From positions 25,952,001 through 26,016,000 of the forward strand of contig JAIVEN010000022.1 of assembly GCA_026686845.1 (NCBI GenBank): 64,000 nt of DNA, read 5' to 3'. Made by a program: the position numbers and the translations under genes. Of the stretch, positions 22,990 to 36,807 are shown in pieces. Origin of the DNA: Adenanthera pavonina. Its lineage: Eukaryota > Streptophyta > Magnoliopsida > Fabales > Fabaceae. Each line of letters opens with the position of its first letter. Positions within the stretch are counted from its first letter, which is position 1. Below the pieces are notes generated by a model. That model had not been told where the DNA came from, ran no database searches, and saw nothing but the letters and a program-made list of their open reading frames with translations.

Positions 22990-24263
22990 TTAACAAATTT
23001 TTTATATTATTTTGGGTGAAATCATCAAATATTTTTTTTTTATACTCAAATATTTTTATACTAAAACACTACCTGTTGTCTCATGCACAACTAATTTTTA
23101 TTTTGTTTTTAATAAAATTATTTTTTACTTTGATCTTCGATAAACGAAATATTTTATTTTAATTTCTTGTAAATTTGCCTTCTTAATTTGGTTCCTTATG
23201 TATAAATATTTGATATTATAATAACTAACAAATAAATTTGTTATCAAGAACTTCTTTTATCAATTTATTATTAATAAAATTAACAATTCAACTGGATTTC
23301 ATTTATATTTTATTGTATATATCACGATATCTATTATTTTCATGTTGTTTAAAATGGTTTACAAGCCATCCCAAACCCACCTTCCATTAATAGCTTTTAA
23401 ACATCCAACTGTTCTTTTAATCAGACTCATCAAACATCCAGTAGGCGTTTAACAAATAACAACCCATAGTATGATAGTATTTAATTTAATATAATTAAAA
23501 ATAAAAGCAATCAGCATAATTTATGACAGTAAAAAGGAGGAAGAGGGAGAGAGGCTTTGTTTTTGTGTTGATGTGTTTGGTAACTAAGAATACATGAGGG
23601 TTTTTTTTTATTGGAAATTTGGTATGAAGCAATCAATGATAGAAATGAAGGAACTTAAATGGTTATATGCTACAAAACTCTTTTACATAGCTCAAGTGGA
23701 GGAAGTTGATTTCCTTTATTTGATAGAAGTATCAATTTATTGGAAGTTTAGAAAATATCTATCAAACACATCAAACTAAATAGAATCATGGCCCTTCTTG
23801 TTTCCATTGGTTATTATTCCATTCAATCAAATGTTGCTAAGTATTTTTTTTCTCATTCTCCATTTCTTGAAGCACTCTCCATGCATACCAAATAAGACCA
23901 AAAAAAGGTATTTTTGGTAATGGGGATTATCCTGTATAGAGTAATCGTTTGCTTAACGATTAATTATTGGTAAATTAGCTCAAACTAGTATGCTAACTAG
24001 CCACAAACAAATAGGAAGTGAAAATAACAAACTTATAATCACTCTAATCCTAACCTATAAACAGTCAAACCTAAGGATTAAGGAGTTGAAAAGACATCCA
24101 ACTTTGACAATGAACTATGTTAGAAACGTCTTTGATTTCGTGGTTGTCAAACATTGGCTAATAACCACTCACTTTTGTCAAAAAAAAAATGAATCACTCT
24201 AGCTTATGAGTGGTTCCTCACATAGGAAAATTGACCACGATACTATGAGTAAGAAGTTTTTTT
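22990..24263. other. Intergenic, AT-rich, no gene seen
   Basis: Only short frames without known motifs are present. Confidence 0.5.
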
Positions 24264-24330
24264 TCATATACTACAAGTTTAAAATTTTTTTTTAAAATGC
24301 TACAACTGATCTCAGTTTGAGACAAACCAA
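24264..24330. repeat. Left terminal inverted repeat of the MULE
   Basis: Matches the inverted 32246-32307 sequence with substitutions and a small gap. Shared words include AATGCTACAA and TGATCTC. Confidence 0.65.
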
Positions 24331-24923
24331 TTTTTTTTAATCAAAACAAAAATCAGTTTGAAACAAGTCAAGAGGTGTATTATTTAATAGTAAAAAAAAA
24401 TAACAAAAATTGTTGCAATAATTATGTAATGATGAATAATGATTGAGTAATAAATATAATAATTAGTAATGATTAATCAAATTTCATAATCATGGAATAA
24501 TGATAAAAATAAATGATTAAGTAATGACTAAAAAATAATGTCTATTAAAAATAACAAATATTATTGAAATTAATAATTTTTAATTAAATACTAAAAATAA
24601 GTTGAGGAAATTTTTTTTAATAATTAAGAATTAACTATATTAATTGATAATAAACTAACAAATAATAATTAATAGTAAGCAATTAAGATTAGAATTCGTT
24701 ATAATAATTAAAGACATTTTTTTGTTTGAGTAGAAAAAATTGTGGAAATTCTATACATAATGACTTCCTATGTCACATCGTGATTTCCTTCTAACACGTT
24801 GTGGTCATTCTTGTCTTATTAGTTCCTTATGTTGAGATTTAGGTGACTCTATGGTATAAGAAGCTGGTGGAGTATTCAAGTCAAATATGGGAGACTCAAC
24901 AGGAGGAATTGACTGTTAGGGAG

Positions 24924-26989
24924 TCATGAATACTTATTTTGATGGTCTACCAATATCAAATATGTAGTTATTATACTATGTTGCAAAAATTCCTGGATTC
25001 TCAAATAAAAATATAAATGATGATTCGAAATTGGACGAGCTAAATTGAGGCAAAGTTGAGGATGACATATAATAGGATTCACTGAAAGTGTCTGAAGAAA
25101 AAGCAATGCCTTGATATTGTTTGTCTTCATTTTTTGCTATGACTCATTGATCTTGTTCATCTTCTCCTTCAGCCCTAACTAGTGATTAAGTTGATAAATA
25201 GCCATCATGTCACTTACTTGGTCTCCCCTGAGGAATTAGTAGACGTGGTAGCTCAATTGTAGGTGGGGTGAGTTGAGGAACCATATTATAATGTTGTTCT
25301 TTTAATGTCATTCTGATGTTACGTTAGTCTTGTATAACTCTTTCTTGATAATCCCTGGCCAATATTGGCAGAGGGTCATTCATACTTAGTTTAATCAATT
25401 CATCTGCCATATTGACCTGAAATTGATAATAACCCATTAGGTAATGATACTACACATATAAAAAAACAAAGACAATAATGTCAGATGCTTATGGCAAAAC
25501 CAGTTATAACACTAGCTCGGTGGATCCACCATCAAATGTGTCTCCAATACCATCGCATATACTCAGATGTGTGATCTAATGCTTCATGTGCCATAGGGGA
25601 CTTAGTTATAGTATCATGCCATCTATTCCATGCCTCAATGAATTCGTTGTACTTTTCAACCCAATTGATATCTGTTCTTCCTCTTAGATGTATCATGTGA
25701 CAATTCCACAAATAAATCGAGGCTTTAGGAATTGGTTATTGTCGACCAAATTGCCTAAACACATGATTAGAATGATGCCATTCAATTATATGGAAGCATA
25801 TAAAGGGGACTAAAACTCATCAAATCTATGGTGTCTTTAAGCAATATGCTGGAATTAATTGCTACACTGGTAAAGATTCATATGACTAGGAAATTATATC
25901 ATCCTCCTCCATTTCATCAAGCAACTTCCTATAATGTCACAACACCCTTTCACTTAAATAGGGTGATTTACCTACATTTGTCCATATATGAAAACATAGA
26001 GAAACTTATTAAATTATGTGTGATTAAGTTGATAAGTTAAAATCAAATTGTTTGAGTGTAAACTAAGCATACTTCAATCCTAATGGTGGTGTGAGATGAT
26101 AGACATTTGTATGTAGATTTGCTGGTGAAGGCCATTGTTGTGCTAGAATAACGAAGCGATCCCATGCCCAAAGGTGGAGTAACGTCATGTATCCATCAAT
26201 CCTTTGCTCTATATGTTCTGTAGCATTACATAATTCTTTGTATAAATGGGTTAATACTATAGATCCTCAAGAATATAGACCTGCTCTACCCAGATCCATG
26301 AATAGCAGAAGATACATCAAAGAAACCCTCCGACCTGACCTTTTTGGCATTAGATATCCGCCAATCAATCTAAGTATATATACATGAGTGAATTACTGTA
26401 TTTGTTGTTCATTTGCATAATCTTTGACATGAAAGTGTTCATCCAACCAACTTATGACTAGCGCCTATCTAGATGTTTTTTCTGGAGGTAGTGATTCTCC
26501 AAGGAGCAATTAACACATTTGTGGCTAATTGAAGTCTGTCATACCCATTATAGGGTTTCCGTTGCAAGGAAGGCCCAACTGAGTTACACGTCTTGTAAAG
26601 TTATTGTGTATTCCCCATGGATAGTATGAAAAGTATATGTCTTAGGATGCCACCTCTCAATAAGTGCTGAAATCAGTATCAGATCATACTCAAATTGACT
26701 TATTCTAGCAACGCCATAGAGCTAGCTTGTATAAGATACGATACAATTTGCATTGATAGCTCAATTAGTCTATTTTTATGCATGACTAGTTGAGTTCTAA
26801 GAATCTAAATGACCTACAAAAGAACCATATATGGAGCATAATATGATGAAGCATATCAATGAATGTTTATATGTGCAAAAATTGACTTACATTTTGAGTC
26901 CACACAGCCTTTGAAATATACCGTGGTTGTACATATAATAATAAATCATTCTCAGGATCTAGGTTGATGATTTGATATTGTTGCGCCAT
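24924..26989 (-). pseudogene. Plant mobile domain (MAIN-like) gene relic within the MULE
   Basis: The minus strand from 26989 reads MAQQYQIINLDPENDLLLYV, then QPRYISKAVW and a GTAAGT donor. Further on are LIERWHPKTYTFHTIHGEYT and ITLQDV. Near 25500-25760 comes RQFGRQQPIPKASIYLWNC, then WVEKYNEFIEAWNRWHD and EYMRWYW. These are hallmark blocks of the plant mobile domain (aminotransferase-like, MAIN/MAIL family), found in transposons and in a few host genes for silencing and meristem upkeep. Stops and frameshifts interrupt it throughout. The order and shared strand suggest it is the second gene of the MULE. Confidence 0.75.
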
Positions 26990-27146
26990 TTAAGAAATAT
27001 ACCTGTAATATTTGGAGTACAAAGAAGTATTAAACATTACTATTGACATAAAACTTATGTAATCAATTACATTTTTCTCACTTTTTGATATATTTAAAAT
27101 TTGTCAAATACATGTGTTTGCAAATGTCAACTATAAATTACTGCAA

Positions 27147-29491
27147 TTACTGTCTAGAGGCATGGCTCTGTGAACAAGTAGAGCGATTGTGTCTTATTTG
27201 CTTACATAACCCACATTTGGACTGTTGACCAGTCACGGTCCAGTCCATCTCATTATATATGCAAGTTGACCAAAAAAGACCTTTGTCTCGAATCATTTCT
27301 AGGTCAAGTACCAATGTTGGAATATCAATTTTTGGCCAATGAACCTCATCTCCTATAAGGTAAAACTCATTACTGTAAGCATGGTGTATGGTTTCTAACT
27401 TAAATATAGAATCCACAAATTGCAAGTAGTCTAATCCAACACTCATATATGCAGCAATGACATGCATGCATGGATAATGCTTTATTTGAAATTCTCCACA
27501 ATCACATTTTCTTTCATTTAAGTAAACCTTACAACAACGACCAAATTGATGCCATTGAACATTGTGTGGTTTAATAACCTCAAAAAATGTTTCTCTTCTA
27601 TCACAAGTGAGAACATGGCACGCAGATGCAACATTTGTTGCTATCTCTAACTTTTTGCTAAGTGTCTCAAAAAATTTAACCAGCTGTCATTTGTGCATAA
27701 ACTTATTGCGCACATTTGATAAAATAGTTGTTCATCCTATACATTGTAGCCTTAACAAGACCTGAAATTGGAAAAACTTTGAATGCCTTTAAAGACACCA
27801 TAACGTCGACCTTCAAAGTCGTATGCATGAGACCATTTTTCTTTTGGGATGTCGTTGATCCAACTAGCTGCAAGTTTGTGAGTCAATGCTATCTCTGACA
27901 ATTGTTAGTCAACAACATGTTTCTCGTATGCATGGCCTACAAATAATTAAGAACTTATTGTTAATAATTTTGCTTTCAACATTTAATATATGAAAACAAG
28001 ACAATTGACTCTCACCAATATTGATAAACTTCTCCTTTAACCAATTTGTTCCATGTGCTTTATCCAAATGTACAGCTACATGCCTTAAACAAAAGACATG
28101 ATATGCATGATATCAAGCATATCGATTTTAAATCGTAGACAAAATTGATGGTTGTCTGTATGAAATTAAACATATTTCTTCCCTTTCCCTTATGATGCAT
28201 ATGTGAACATTATATAAGAACCATGTCTAGGCAGCTTTTATCTCCCCCTCAATCACGATAAATGCAAGTGATATAATATTGTGATCACCATCTTGTGATA
28301 TCGCCATAAGCAAAGTGCCTTTATATTTCCTATAAAGAAAACTTCCATCAACCTAGACAATCGGCTTTAAGTAATCAAATGTTTCAATACATGGTTTAAA
28401 TGCCCAAAAAACACACTTAAACATCTCAATAGTTTGCCCTTCAAAATTGGCTTTCGAACATGGCTTAGATGAGAATTTTATGCATGAAATGTTAGACTAT
28501 AGTTAGCTATCTAGGTAATAGTGAGTATGAACTCTCCCAGTTACCAAAAAAAGTAACTAGTACTAATTGTTTTGTCTTTCATATTTTTTTGTATGACACA
28601 GTGTACCCAAACATAAAATGTATACACTCAATAATTTGAGAAACTTTCACATCTGGCTGATTAGTTACCATTCCCACTATACATGATGAGATGACATCAA
28701 CATCTAACTTGGGATGATCTTGAGTTAATGACGTAGCTAAACATGTATGAGGACATGTATATTTCATGATTAACCAGAAAGTTCTATTGACTTTTTTGTT
28801 AAACCTTAGTCTCCAATTGCAACCACTTCCATAATCTACATATCAATATTCTTTTATATTTCTTACTCGAATGATAGACTTTAAATGTGTGATAAACTCG
28901 AATTAAGTAAAGTTTGACCACACATCTTAGAGCATGGATGTTATTAAAACTGTGCCCTATAAAAAACTCATGATTATCACTAAAAGGATGAATATTTCTT
29001 AGTCCACTAAACTTAGGAGCCACAGCCAATTCTACATTAACACATGAAAAGAAATTAGATGTAGGCTCTTCATATTCATTTATACACAATGTTTGATCAG
29101 GGACATCATTACCAACCTTATTATTCTTCTCACGGGCCTCATCATCATTATCAGCATCATCATTCTCACTAATAGCATTTATTAAGAAATCATACTCATC
29201 CTTATCCTCAAAGTCATCCATAATATCTTCAAATGGGGAAGGTAAAGAAGATGGTTCAATATTGCCAACATTTGAGCAAGAATCAAATGGGTTGAAATTT
29301 TCCAAGTGCATACTCAGCCTTAATCCAGGTTCTATTGGGTCTACTTGATTACTACTTGATGGAAGCGTATATCTAATATAGTCTTCCAGTGGTTGTGATT
29401 TAGGATAATCATCAACTTCCACATTGGAAATATGTGTATAAAACTCTACCCCTGTCTGTTGATCTGAATATCGAGAATTCAATTGCCACAT
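27147..29491 (-). pseudogene. MULE (MuDR-type) transposase relic
   Basis: Blocks on the minus strand, in order: an acidic N-terminal part (29491-28799, 230 codons open); DHPKLDVDVISSCIVGMV and VSQIIECIHFMFGYTVSYKK (28767-28579), the MuDR DNA-binding region; VDGSFLYRKYKGTLLMAISQ and DGDHNIISLAFIVIEGE (about 28380-28230), the catalytic MULE domain with its first Asp; CMHVIAAYMSVGLDY (27467 on), a SWIM zinc finger; CGLCKQIRHNRSTC, a CCHC knuckle. In-frame stops occur in the catalytic part (before VDGSF and before TWFLY). It is a decayed copy of a DDE transposase that would cut and move Mutator-type elements. Confidence 0.85.
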
Positions 29492-32245
29492 GTTGCCTTT
29501 TCAAAATCAAACCCCATAATACATGACTGGTACCATATTGGATTTATGGAAATTAGACATTTATATACCAAGCTTGATACAATTTGATTGGAGGGAAGTC
29601 CAAGATTTTATCCAACAACTTGCCTTAGTTGAATCAGGATAATATTTGAATCAACGCTTATCATTTTTATACCATCAGATTCAAATATCACACCATTTGT
29701 ACCAATAAAAATTCGTCCTTTTGCAAATACATAGACCTACTCTATTCTATTATCCATTTCTCTTCCTATAATATAAAATTATCTATTATCTACTTATAAA
29801 GATGAAATAAATATTAATAGACAAAAAAATCTAATATACCAAATACATTATTAGAAGAAAAATAATACATGTAAATCACTTTCTAATATACCAAAAATAA
29901 TCTATACATACATAAATCTAATACTACAAAAATTCCCTAAGTATTTTTTTTTACTAAATTAAAAAGTTATCATTAACTATAAATATGCTATATTTATAAA
30001 CTTTTTAATACATCATATAATTTTTCTGTAGCTTTCTATTATTAAAATTACAGGACAAATAAAATTTTGAAAAAAATTACCTAACTAAATGAATATATCA
30101 TATTACATATTTTCTAAAATTATCAATATTTTTTCATGCATAAATATACTATATTTTTTATAAAGCACATTTTTATATTTATTAAATTAAAAAAATTATA
30201 AATATTTACGAGATATGCGATATTTAGATAGTGTAAATAAAAAATGGGGGAATTACATGTAAGGACTAGTAAAGTGAATTAATTACAAAGAATGATTTTA
30301 GTTAAAAAAAGTGATAAAATCTAGAATACTGAATTGGAAGAATGAGTAATAACATATCATATTTTATAACTAATTTACTATCTTGATTTCAAAATGTAAT
30401 TCTCCCTAAAAAATTATAATATTCAATTAAAATTTTTTACTATATTTTAAATATTTATATATTAAATTAAAAAAATTATCCTTAACTTTATATATGTTAT
30501 ATTTATAAATTTTTTCATACATGATATAATTTTTCTCTAACTTTCTATTATCCGTATTATAGAACAAACAAAAATCAGTTGTATTCACCTATGAGAAAAA
30601 ATTGTGTATTTCCCCTTTATTAAAATACCCCTTAATATGGTGTATAATTTTGGTTTAATCATAATCCATGGTGATATATGTGAATAAGTATGGGAATTTA
30701 TATAAATCTAAATCATAAAGTGTTGAAGTCCAACACACCAAAACTTTTGTACTCCCAAAATCACAAAGCTTAAGTTGGTATATGAGAAAATCACAAAGAC
30801 AGATCTGATATGGAGATGAAGGACATAGGAAGAAGATTTGAAGAGCTCTACTAGTTCCTCTGCAATCTGAAATGAAGAGAATGAGCTAAACACACTATTT
30901 ACACGTACTCAAAAATATGAAATAAATGAAGAACGTAAAAAAAATATAGTAAAGTTTCAAATAAAATGCATCAAAAATTATAAAGACAGATCTGAGATAG
31001 AGATGAAGGACAAAGAGAAAGAATTGAAGAGTTCTATTAATTCCTCTGAAATCAAAAATGAAGAGAATAAGCAAAACACGCTGCTTACGCTTAGTCAGAA
31101 ATGTGAAATGAAATCAAGTTGACTAATCTCAGCCTGACTAGATAAGCCACAACACTATAGTGTTGCGCCTTGTCTTTTAAAAAAAAAATTTACGTGAATC
31201 TTAGTTTCTAATTTCATAGAAACCGAGATTCAAGCCATGAAGATTGAAGATCTTGGTTCAATAGAAATCGAGATCTTAAAAAAAAAAATTTAAACATTGT
31301 CTTGTCACTAGTCTCTCATAGCTTTTTGTATGTTCTAGTCAGCGCATGTTACTCTCTCCCCTTGTTCCTTTCATGTGACTTTAGGTCTTGTCATTTCAAA
31401 ATAAAAAAAAATAATTAAACAATTTCGTACTCCCTCCTCAGCTCCTTTAGTGCCAAGTCTTGTCATTTAAAAAAAAATTTAATCGCATAATACTCCCTTT
31501 ATCCCTTTATGTGTGCGTTGGGCTTTCACCTCTTTTCTTTTGGCTTTATAAGACACAACACGGCATCATGGCAATATTGCGTCTTATCATTTATTTTTCT
31601 TTAAAATAAAATTTAAGGTGTGAATTAAAAATATTTTTCTTATGGTAGATTATTTGAAGTTACACATAATTAGCTATATATTTCTTCCAAATTTAAATAA
31701 TAGATATTTTTGAAAGCATTATTTGGTTCAAATACATGATATCTTGTAATATTATTTAGTGTAATAATTATTTTTTATACCTCTAGTCTATAATTAATAA
31801 ATGAGAGATAAATGATATGAGAAGTATAAAAGATAATATAAATTAATAAGAGCAACATATTGAAATTTTATAAATTTAATTATCTAACTATTTTTTAATA
31901 TGTATAAAATAATAATTAAAAATATTTTATATTTAGAATTAGATGGAGTATACATTATTTTAAGAAAGCTAACTCGTTTCAAAAGTCTAAATCTCAGAGC
32001 ATGTTCACAATCCCCTATTATTTTTATTTTTCCCTAATATAGGATCTTACTTTTGTGAAAACCAAGATCTATATTTTTGGAAAAATAAGATCTCAGTTTA
32101 GTGAAAACCAAGATTTGTATTTGATATCATTGTATCTTGGTTTGAGGGGAATTGAGATGTCTATTAGTACATTTTTCGCCAATCTGTTGGACCGAGATCA
32201 TATTTGATATTATTCTAAGCATCAGTACATACTTTCTCAGACTCT
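29492..32245. other. 5' non-coding part of the MULE
   Basis: AT-rich, no coding frame. It holds the direct repeat described at 30787-31110 and several CCGAGAT words near the element end. Confidence 0.5.
30787..31110. repeat. Diverged direct repeat, period about 180 bp
   Basis: AAAGACAGATCTGA followed by GAGATGAAGGACA and GAAGAG occurs near 30795 and again near 30982. The copies stay similar for about 130 bases. It lies in the leader of the MULE transposase and may hold regulatory or subterminal sites. Confidence 0.7.
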
Positions 32246-32307
32246 GACAAACCGAGATCATATAATTTGTAGCATTTGAGTAAATAATTTTCAACTTATA
32301 GCATATC
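32246..32307. repeat. Right terminal inverted repeat of the MULE
   Basis: Inverted partner of 24264-24330. Confidence 0.65.
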
Positions 32308-34885
32308 AGAAAATTATTTCTTTTGTTGATGTATCTAGGTAAAAAAGCCCCTCACATATGTTCCAACTTATTTTTACAGTATCTTTGATAGAAAGAAAAT
32401 AGGTTTCAATAAATGAAAAATGAGAAAGAAAATTCATCTTAATTTATTTGGTAGCTAATTCTAGTTCTTTCATTAGAAAACTTAATATGTTTAATAGTTA
32501 ATAATAACTTTTTTATTGGAAATTAAATATATTAAAATAAATTTTCTCTTTCCTTCTCTTTTTTTTTTAATCCACTTTCTATCAGCCAAATGTATTAGAA
32601 TATACTATGGAGGACCTAATCTTGTTGCTAGACGCTAGATGCATTAGACTATGTAGAATACAACAAAAGCACATATTAGAGATTAATATACTTGTATGAC
32701 CACAATTAATAAAAAATGTATAATATGTTTAATAGAAAGAAAGTTACTTTCAAGAAAGGGAAATAGAGAAAGAAAATCTATCTTAATATATTTGGTTTCT
32801 AATGGAAAAACTATTATTGATTATAAAAAACATTGAGATTTGAATGAAATAGTTATAATTAACTATTAAATATATTAAAATAAATTTTTTCTTTTCTTTT
32901 TTTTTGAAACCAACTTTCTTTCTACTAAATATAGTCTAAGTTGAAAGTTGACGTTCATTTATGCTCCAAGTTTTGTCATAAGATTAGCATAAACTTAATG
33001 CCACTCTTCTCTCGTTAGCCTTTAGAATTCCGGGGGCAAAAAAGCCTTCAGAATAAAAAGCACTGTTGTGATCGTCCATTTACGCTTTTCTGTTAAACAC
33101 TTATCGTACTATTTATTGGTAATTATATTTCCAGAGCAATCAACATTTATCTAACTGACAAGGGTCTAAACTGAATACCAACATATTCATTCCAATCTAA
33201 TTAATGATACTAATCGTGGTGATTATTCTTAAAACTATACAAAGAAGTCTAATGATCGAGTTAAAAGTTCAATTCAAAATTTAGCAAATAGTTGTGTCTC
33301 TTAAGTATATTGTCTAGAATTTGATTCCTCCTTGTATGCAAAGAAAATACCTTATCAAAAAAAGGAAAAATCCACTTTAATGATTTCTACATTTTGAAGG
33401 GATTAATATTCGTCTACCAATTAAATATATCCCTATTACTCACCAAGCACAAATCCATAATGATAACCATGGAGGGGCCAAATTTTTCCTTAAAGACACA
33501 AATTTGGTTAGGTTGATTTTTTTTATTGTTAATATTTATTACAAACAATTTTTTAAATAATTTTATAACCTAAGAAAGTCATTAAGATAACAAATTAAGT
33601 AGAAATGTAGAATGATAAAGAAATAGATTAACATGCATAATAAAAATTATCATGTAATACTTTCATAGAAAAAGGTTAATATTGATCAATAAAACTAATA
33701 TTTTAATAAAAAAATATAAACTAATAATAATATGTGTGTATTACCATTATGTGTTGCAAAGGGAGGGTTGGGGCTAATGGGATGAGGAAACTTTTAACTC
33801 TTTCTTTTTTTTTTTAATAGAAATTTTGTTGGCCAAATTGATGGAAAGAAACTTTTAACTCTAGTAAGTTAGATTTAGCTTAAGCCGACGTGATTTATTA
33901 AAATCAATTCTCATTACTCAATACCACAAATTGTAAATCTAACTCTATTACCAAAAAAAAAAATTGCAAATCTAACTCTGGAAAGTTGACAGACTAAAAA
34001 ATTCTTTTTTCTCTTCCATCTTTATCTCTCTCTCCCCTGCTCTCTCTTCCCTCAAAGTCAAGGTGGTGTTGGCTTCCTTTTTTTTTTTAATCTCTTTAGA
34101 ACTCTTTTTTATCATGTAAAATGCATATAAATAAAAAAATTTATTCCATTTAGGTCTGACAATGCTTAAATATGATCTAATTAGATAATTATATATAAAA
34201 AATGCATAAATAAAATAGACAATGTTAAGAAAATTGGACCAGTCATTGGATCTGTCGAGACACTGATTTAAGATTTAATGTTCTAACTGAGATAAGACTT
34301 CTTGTCAATAAATTAATATATTTTAAATAATTTATACTTAAAAGAAAAAAAAATTAACCAATTAAACTCTAAAAAAAATTTAATTCCAAAGAAAATAATA
34401 TTTACTTTAAGAAAAATAGAAGATAATGCCTAAAGAGGACTACAAAATAATTGAGTTTTTATTCAAATCCAAAATCATATAAAGTTACAAATAGCACAAC
34501 CCATAATTTTTATCCAAATCCATAATGCTATGTGGGATCCATATTAAAATTAAATTGACTAATCATTTACTAGTTCATAATTTGATGATCCAATGGTGAT
34601 TAAATTATTATATTTTAATTTTATATTGATGATTTCATATAAAAAGAATAAAAAAATATTGAAGAAAAATTTAAAAAATAAAAATATAATAATATAATTT
34701 AAAAATAAATAGCATTCACTTAAATGGAATATTTTATAATAATTTGAAAAAGCTAATACTCTACTAAATTTATGGTGGAGGGTGTTCACGTTTAAAACAA
34801 ATGTATTAAGCTCAAACAAGGTCTGGCGTATTACATAAAAAAAGGGTCTCGCATAGGCGTGTGATTTCATCTCGTGAATAGGAAG
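32308..34885. other. Intergenic, AT-rich, no gene seen
   Basis: No frame with a recognisable motif. Long runs of A/T and repeated GAAAGAAAATCTATCTTAAT-like words at 32415 and 32767 suggest old transposon debris. Confidence 0.45.
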
Positions 34886-35123
34886 AAAATTTAGAAAACA
34901 CATGCCCACATGGGTTGGTACAAGTGGTCCTAAGATCTAGATAAAGGCTCTCACTCCCCATAGTGACAAGTTTGAGTCTCCTTTTGATTGCTCAAGTCTT
35001 AGAGACGGCCAAAGATACAAAATGGATCCCCCAATAGTTGGAATTTAGTGCTTTGCCGATGATATTGAAAGTGCCCTCTCTAACAGCCATTTTCCTTTAT
35101 AAAAAAAAATTTAGAAAACACAT
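34886..35123 (+). mobile_element. SINE with 18-bp target-site duplication
   Basis: Identical AAAATTTAGAAAACACAT copies flank the insert at 34886-34903 and 35106-35123. The body, about 202 bp, begins GCCCACATGGGTTGGTACAA. A-box-like GGTTGGTACAAGTGG and B-box-like AAGTTTGAGTCTC are spaced as in a tRNA-derived SINE, and it ends in an A tail. It differs from the SINE at 7969. The perfect duplication shows a fairly young insertion. Confidence 0.82.
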
Positions 35124-36483
35124 CACGTCTTTGGAGAATAGGAGGGTTTCAAAAAGTTGTGCTCTGGTAACCAAAAGAATTGATAACGATCACACATATA
35201 CACGGCTTTCTGAGCAACATATGATAAAAAATAAATAAATTACCAACATATAATATGTCAGAAAATACTTCTCATATAATACTCAAAGTTAAATACCCGC
35301 TATTCACCTTCTACTGCTACTCAGAAGTCAAATGGTAGTAAATTGACTTCTATGTTAATTTTTTTTATTTTGAGTGTTATATTATAATAAATTTTTGCTG
35401 ACATGTTATATTTTGATAATTTATTTATTTTTTATTATATATTGCTCAAAAAGTCCATATGTGGTTTCTCACCACTAGTTTCAAGAAGGTATTTCATGTT
35501 TTGCTGTGTTTCAAATTATGCATTTTTTTAGAGGATCACAAAACTTCTAATAGAAAACATGTAGGATCACAAAGCTTCAAACGTTAAAGAGGTTAGCTGA
35601 GGCATAAAAGTTTCGATCGTCTGCTTAAGTTGTTTTCTCTTCGGATCTTCTTCTTATTCATTTCTCCTTTTTTTTTTGGTCTTCACTTGCTGTTTTCCAA
35701 ATTTCTTTCTCAATGTTCTAGTCTTCTTTTTCTCTTTTCTTCTTAGATCGTCCGCTTCCATAATATTATTCTTCTTGTTTTTTCTTCATTCATATGTGCT
35801 TTCTCCTTTGTCTTTCTTCTTCTTCTCTGTTCTCTATTTCCGTCGTCAATATCTATGATTGTCGAAAGAGGCAAAAAATGCCAACTTGTTTGAACCACTC
35901 AACCTACTGGTTTTACTAGTTTTCACCGCTTCAATATTGAGTTGACTAGTTCTCACATTATCCTCTTTGTCTATAGATGGGACTAGGTGCCAATTTTTGT
36001 TTGAAACTATTTAACGGACCGATCCAATTTGGTTTGCATAACATTGGAAATAGAGATGGGAGAGAGTCTTACGAGGGAAGTTGGGAAAACCTTTGAAAAT
36101 TCTACCTATTTATTTATTTTCTATGCAGCAGATATTTTTAATTTTTTCACATGATAGATTGAAATCACATTATGAATTTCAATCACAATTCCAGAATAGA
36201 TCCATCCACCAATTTGAGGAGAGGAAGAAGAATGAATTTTCTGCCTGTTTTGGAATTTTTTTTTGTTGTTTTAAAAAATTTATATTACATAAAACAACTT
36301 TGAATTATTTAATTCAAAGTTCAAATATTTAAAAAATAATTATTAAATTAATTAACTAATTAGGCTTAATCACAAGTTGGGGAAAAAAAAGAGGATCTAA
36401 AGTAGGCCATTCCATTAATGAGTGACCAACTATTGAAAATCCCCCTACCAAGAAAAACTACCAAAAATTTTTTTTTTAAAAAA

Positions 36484-36667
36484 TTGTCGAGAAAAGAAAT
36501 GTGTTATGATAAGATCCATCATAATATATTTTTTAGTCAATAATTGACGAGAGAAGAAATGCATTATAATAATAAGATCAATCATAATATATTTTTTTAA
36601 GTCAATGATTGATGAGAGAAAAATGCATTATAATAAGATCCATCATAATATATTTTTTAAGTCAATG
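36484..36667. repeat. Three tandem copies of a ~63-bp unit
   Basis: Each copy runs from GAGA(G)AAAGAAATG through ATAAGATCCATCATAATATA to AGTCAAT. The copies start near 36488, 36550 and 36612. Small indels separate them. Confidence 0.8.
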
Positions 36668-36807
36668 GAATTAAATAAAATCATCTGGGTGACTATTAAT
36701 TGAGCTTCCCATCTCATAAAAGTGGATTCAGTTTCTTACTATCTTAGCTGCTGAAACTACATCAACACCTAGTGGTGCTATTCCAACAACAGATCTACAT
36801 TGTTGAT

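Larger units (their letters stand above)
24264..32307 (-). mobile_element. Decayed Mutator-like element (MULE) with transposase and PMD gene
   Basis: Inverted ends lie at about 24264-24330 and 32246-32307. ATATACTACAAGTTTAAAAT on the left matches ATATGCTATAAGTTGAAAAT from the inverted right end, and TGATCTCAGTTTG matches TGATCTCGGTTTG. The 8.0 kb between them holds a MULE transposase relic and a plant-mobile-domain relic, both on the minus strand. CCGAGATC-type words recur near the right end (31217, 32208, 32246), as in subterminal repeats. Both coding parts are full of stops and shifts, so the element is dead. No target duplication could be read. Confidence 0.75.

Noticed and set aside
28799..29491. 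230-codon minus-strand frame as a free-standing gene
   Set aside because: Downstream blocks in other frames are MULE transposase, so this is its N-terminal part, not a separate gene.
35676..35858. Phe/Ser-rich 60-codon frame
   Set aside because: Produced by a TTC/TTT-rich stretch; low complexity with no support.
36484..36667. Regular repeats that might suggest a CRISPR array
   Set aside because: The units are adjacent with no unique spacers, and this is plant nuclear DNA; it is a plain tandem repeat.
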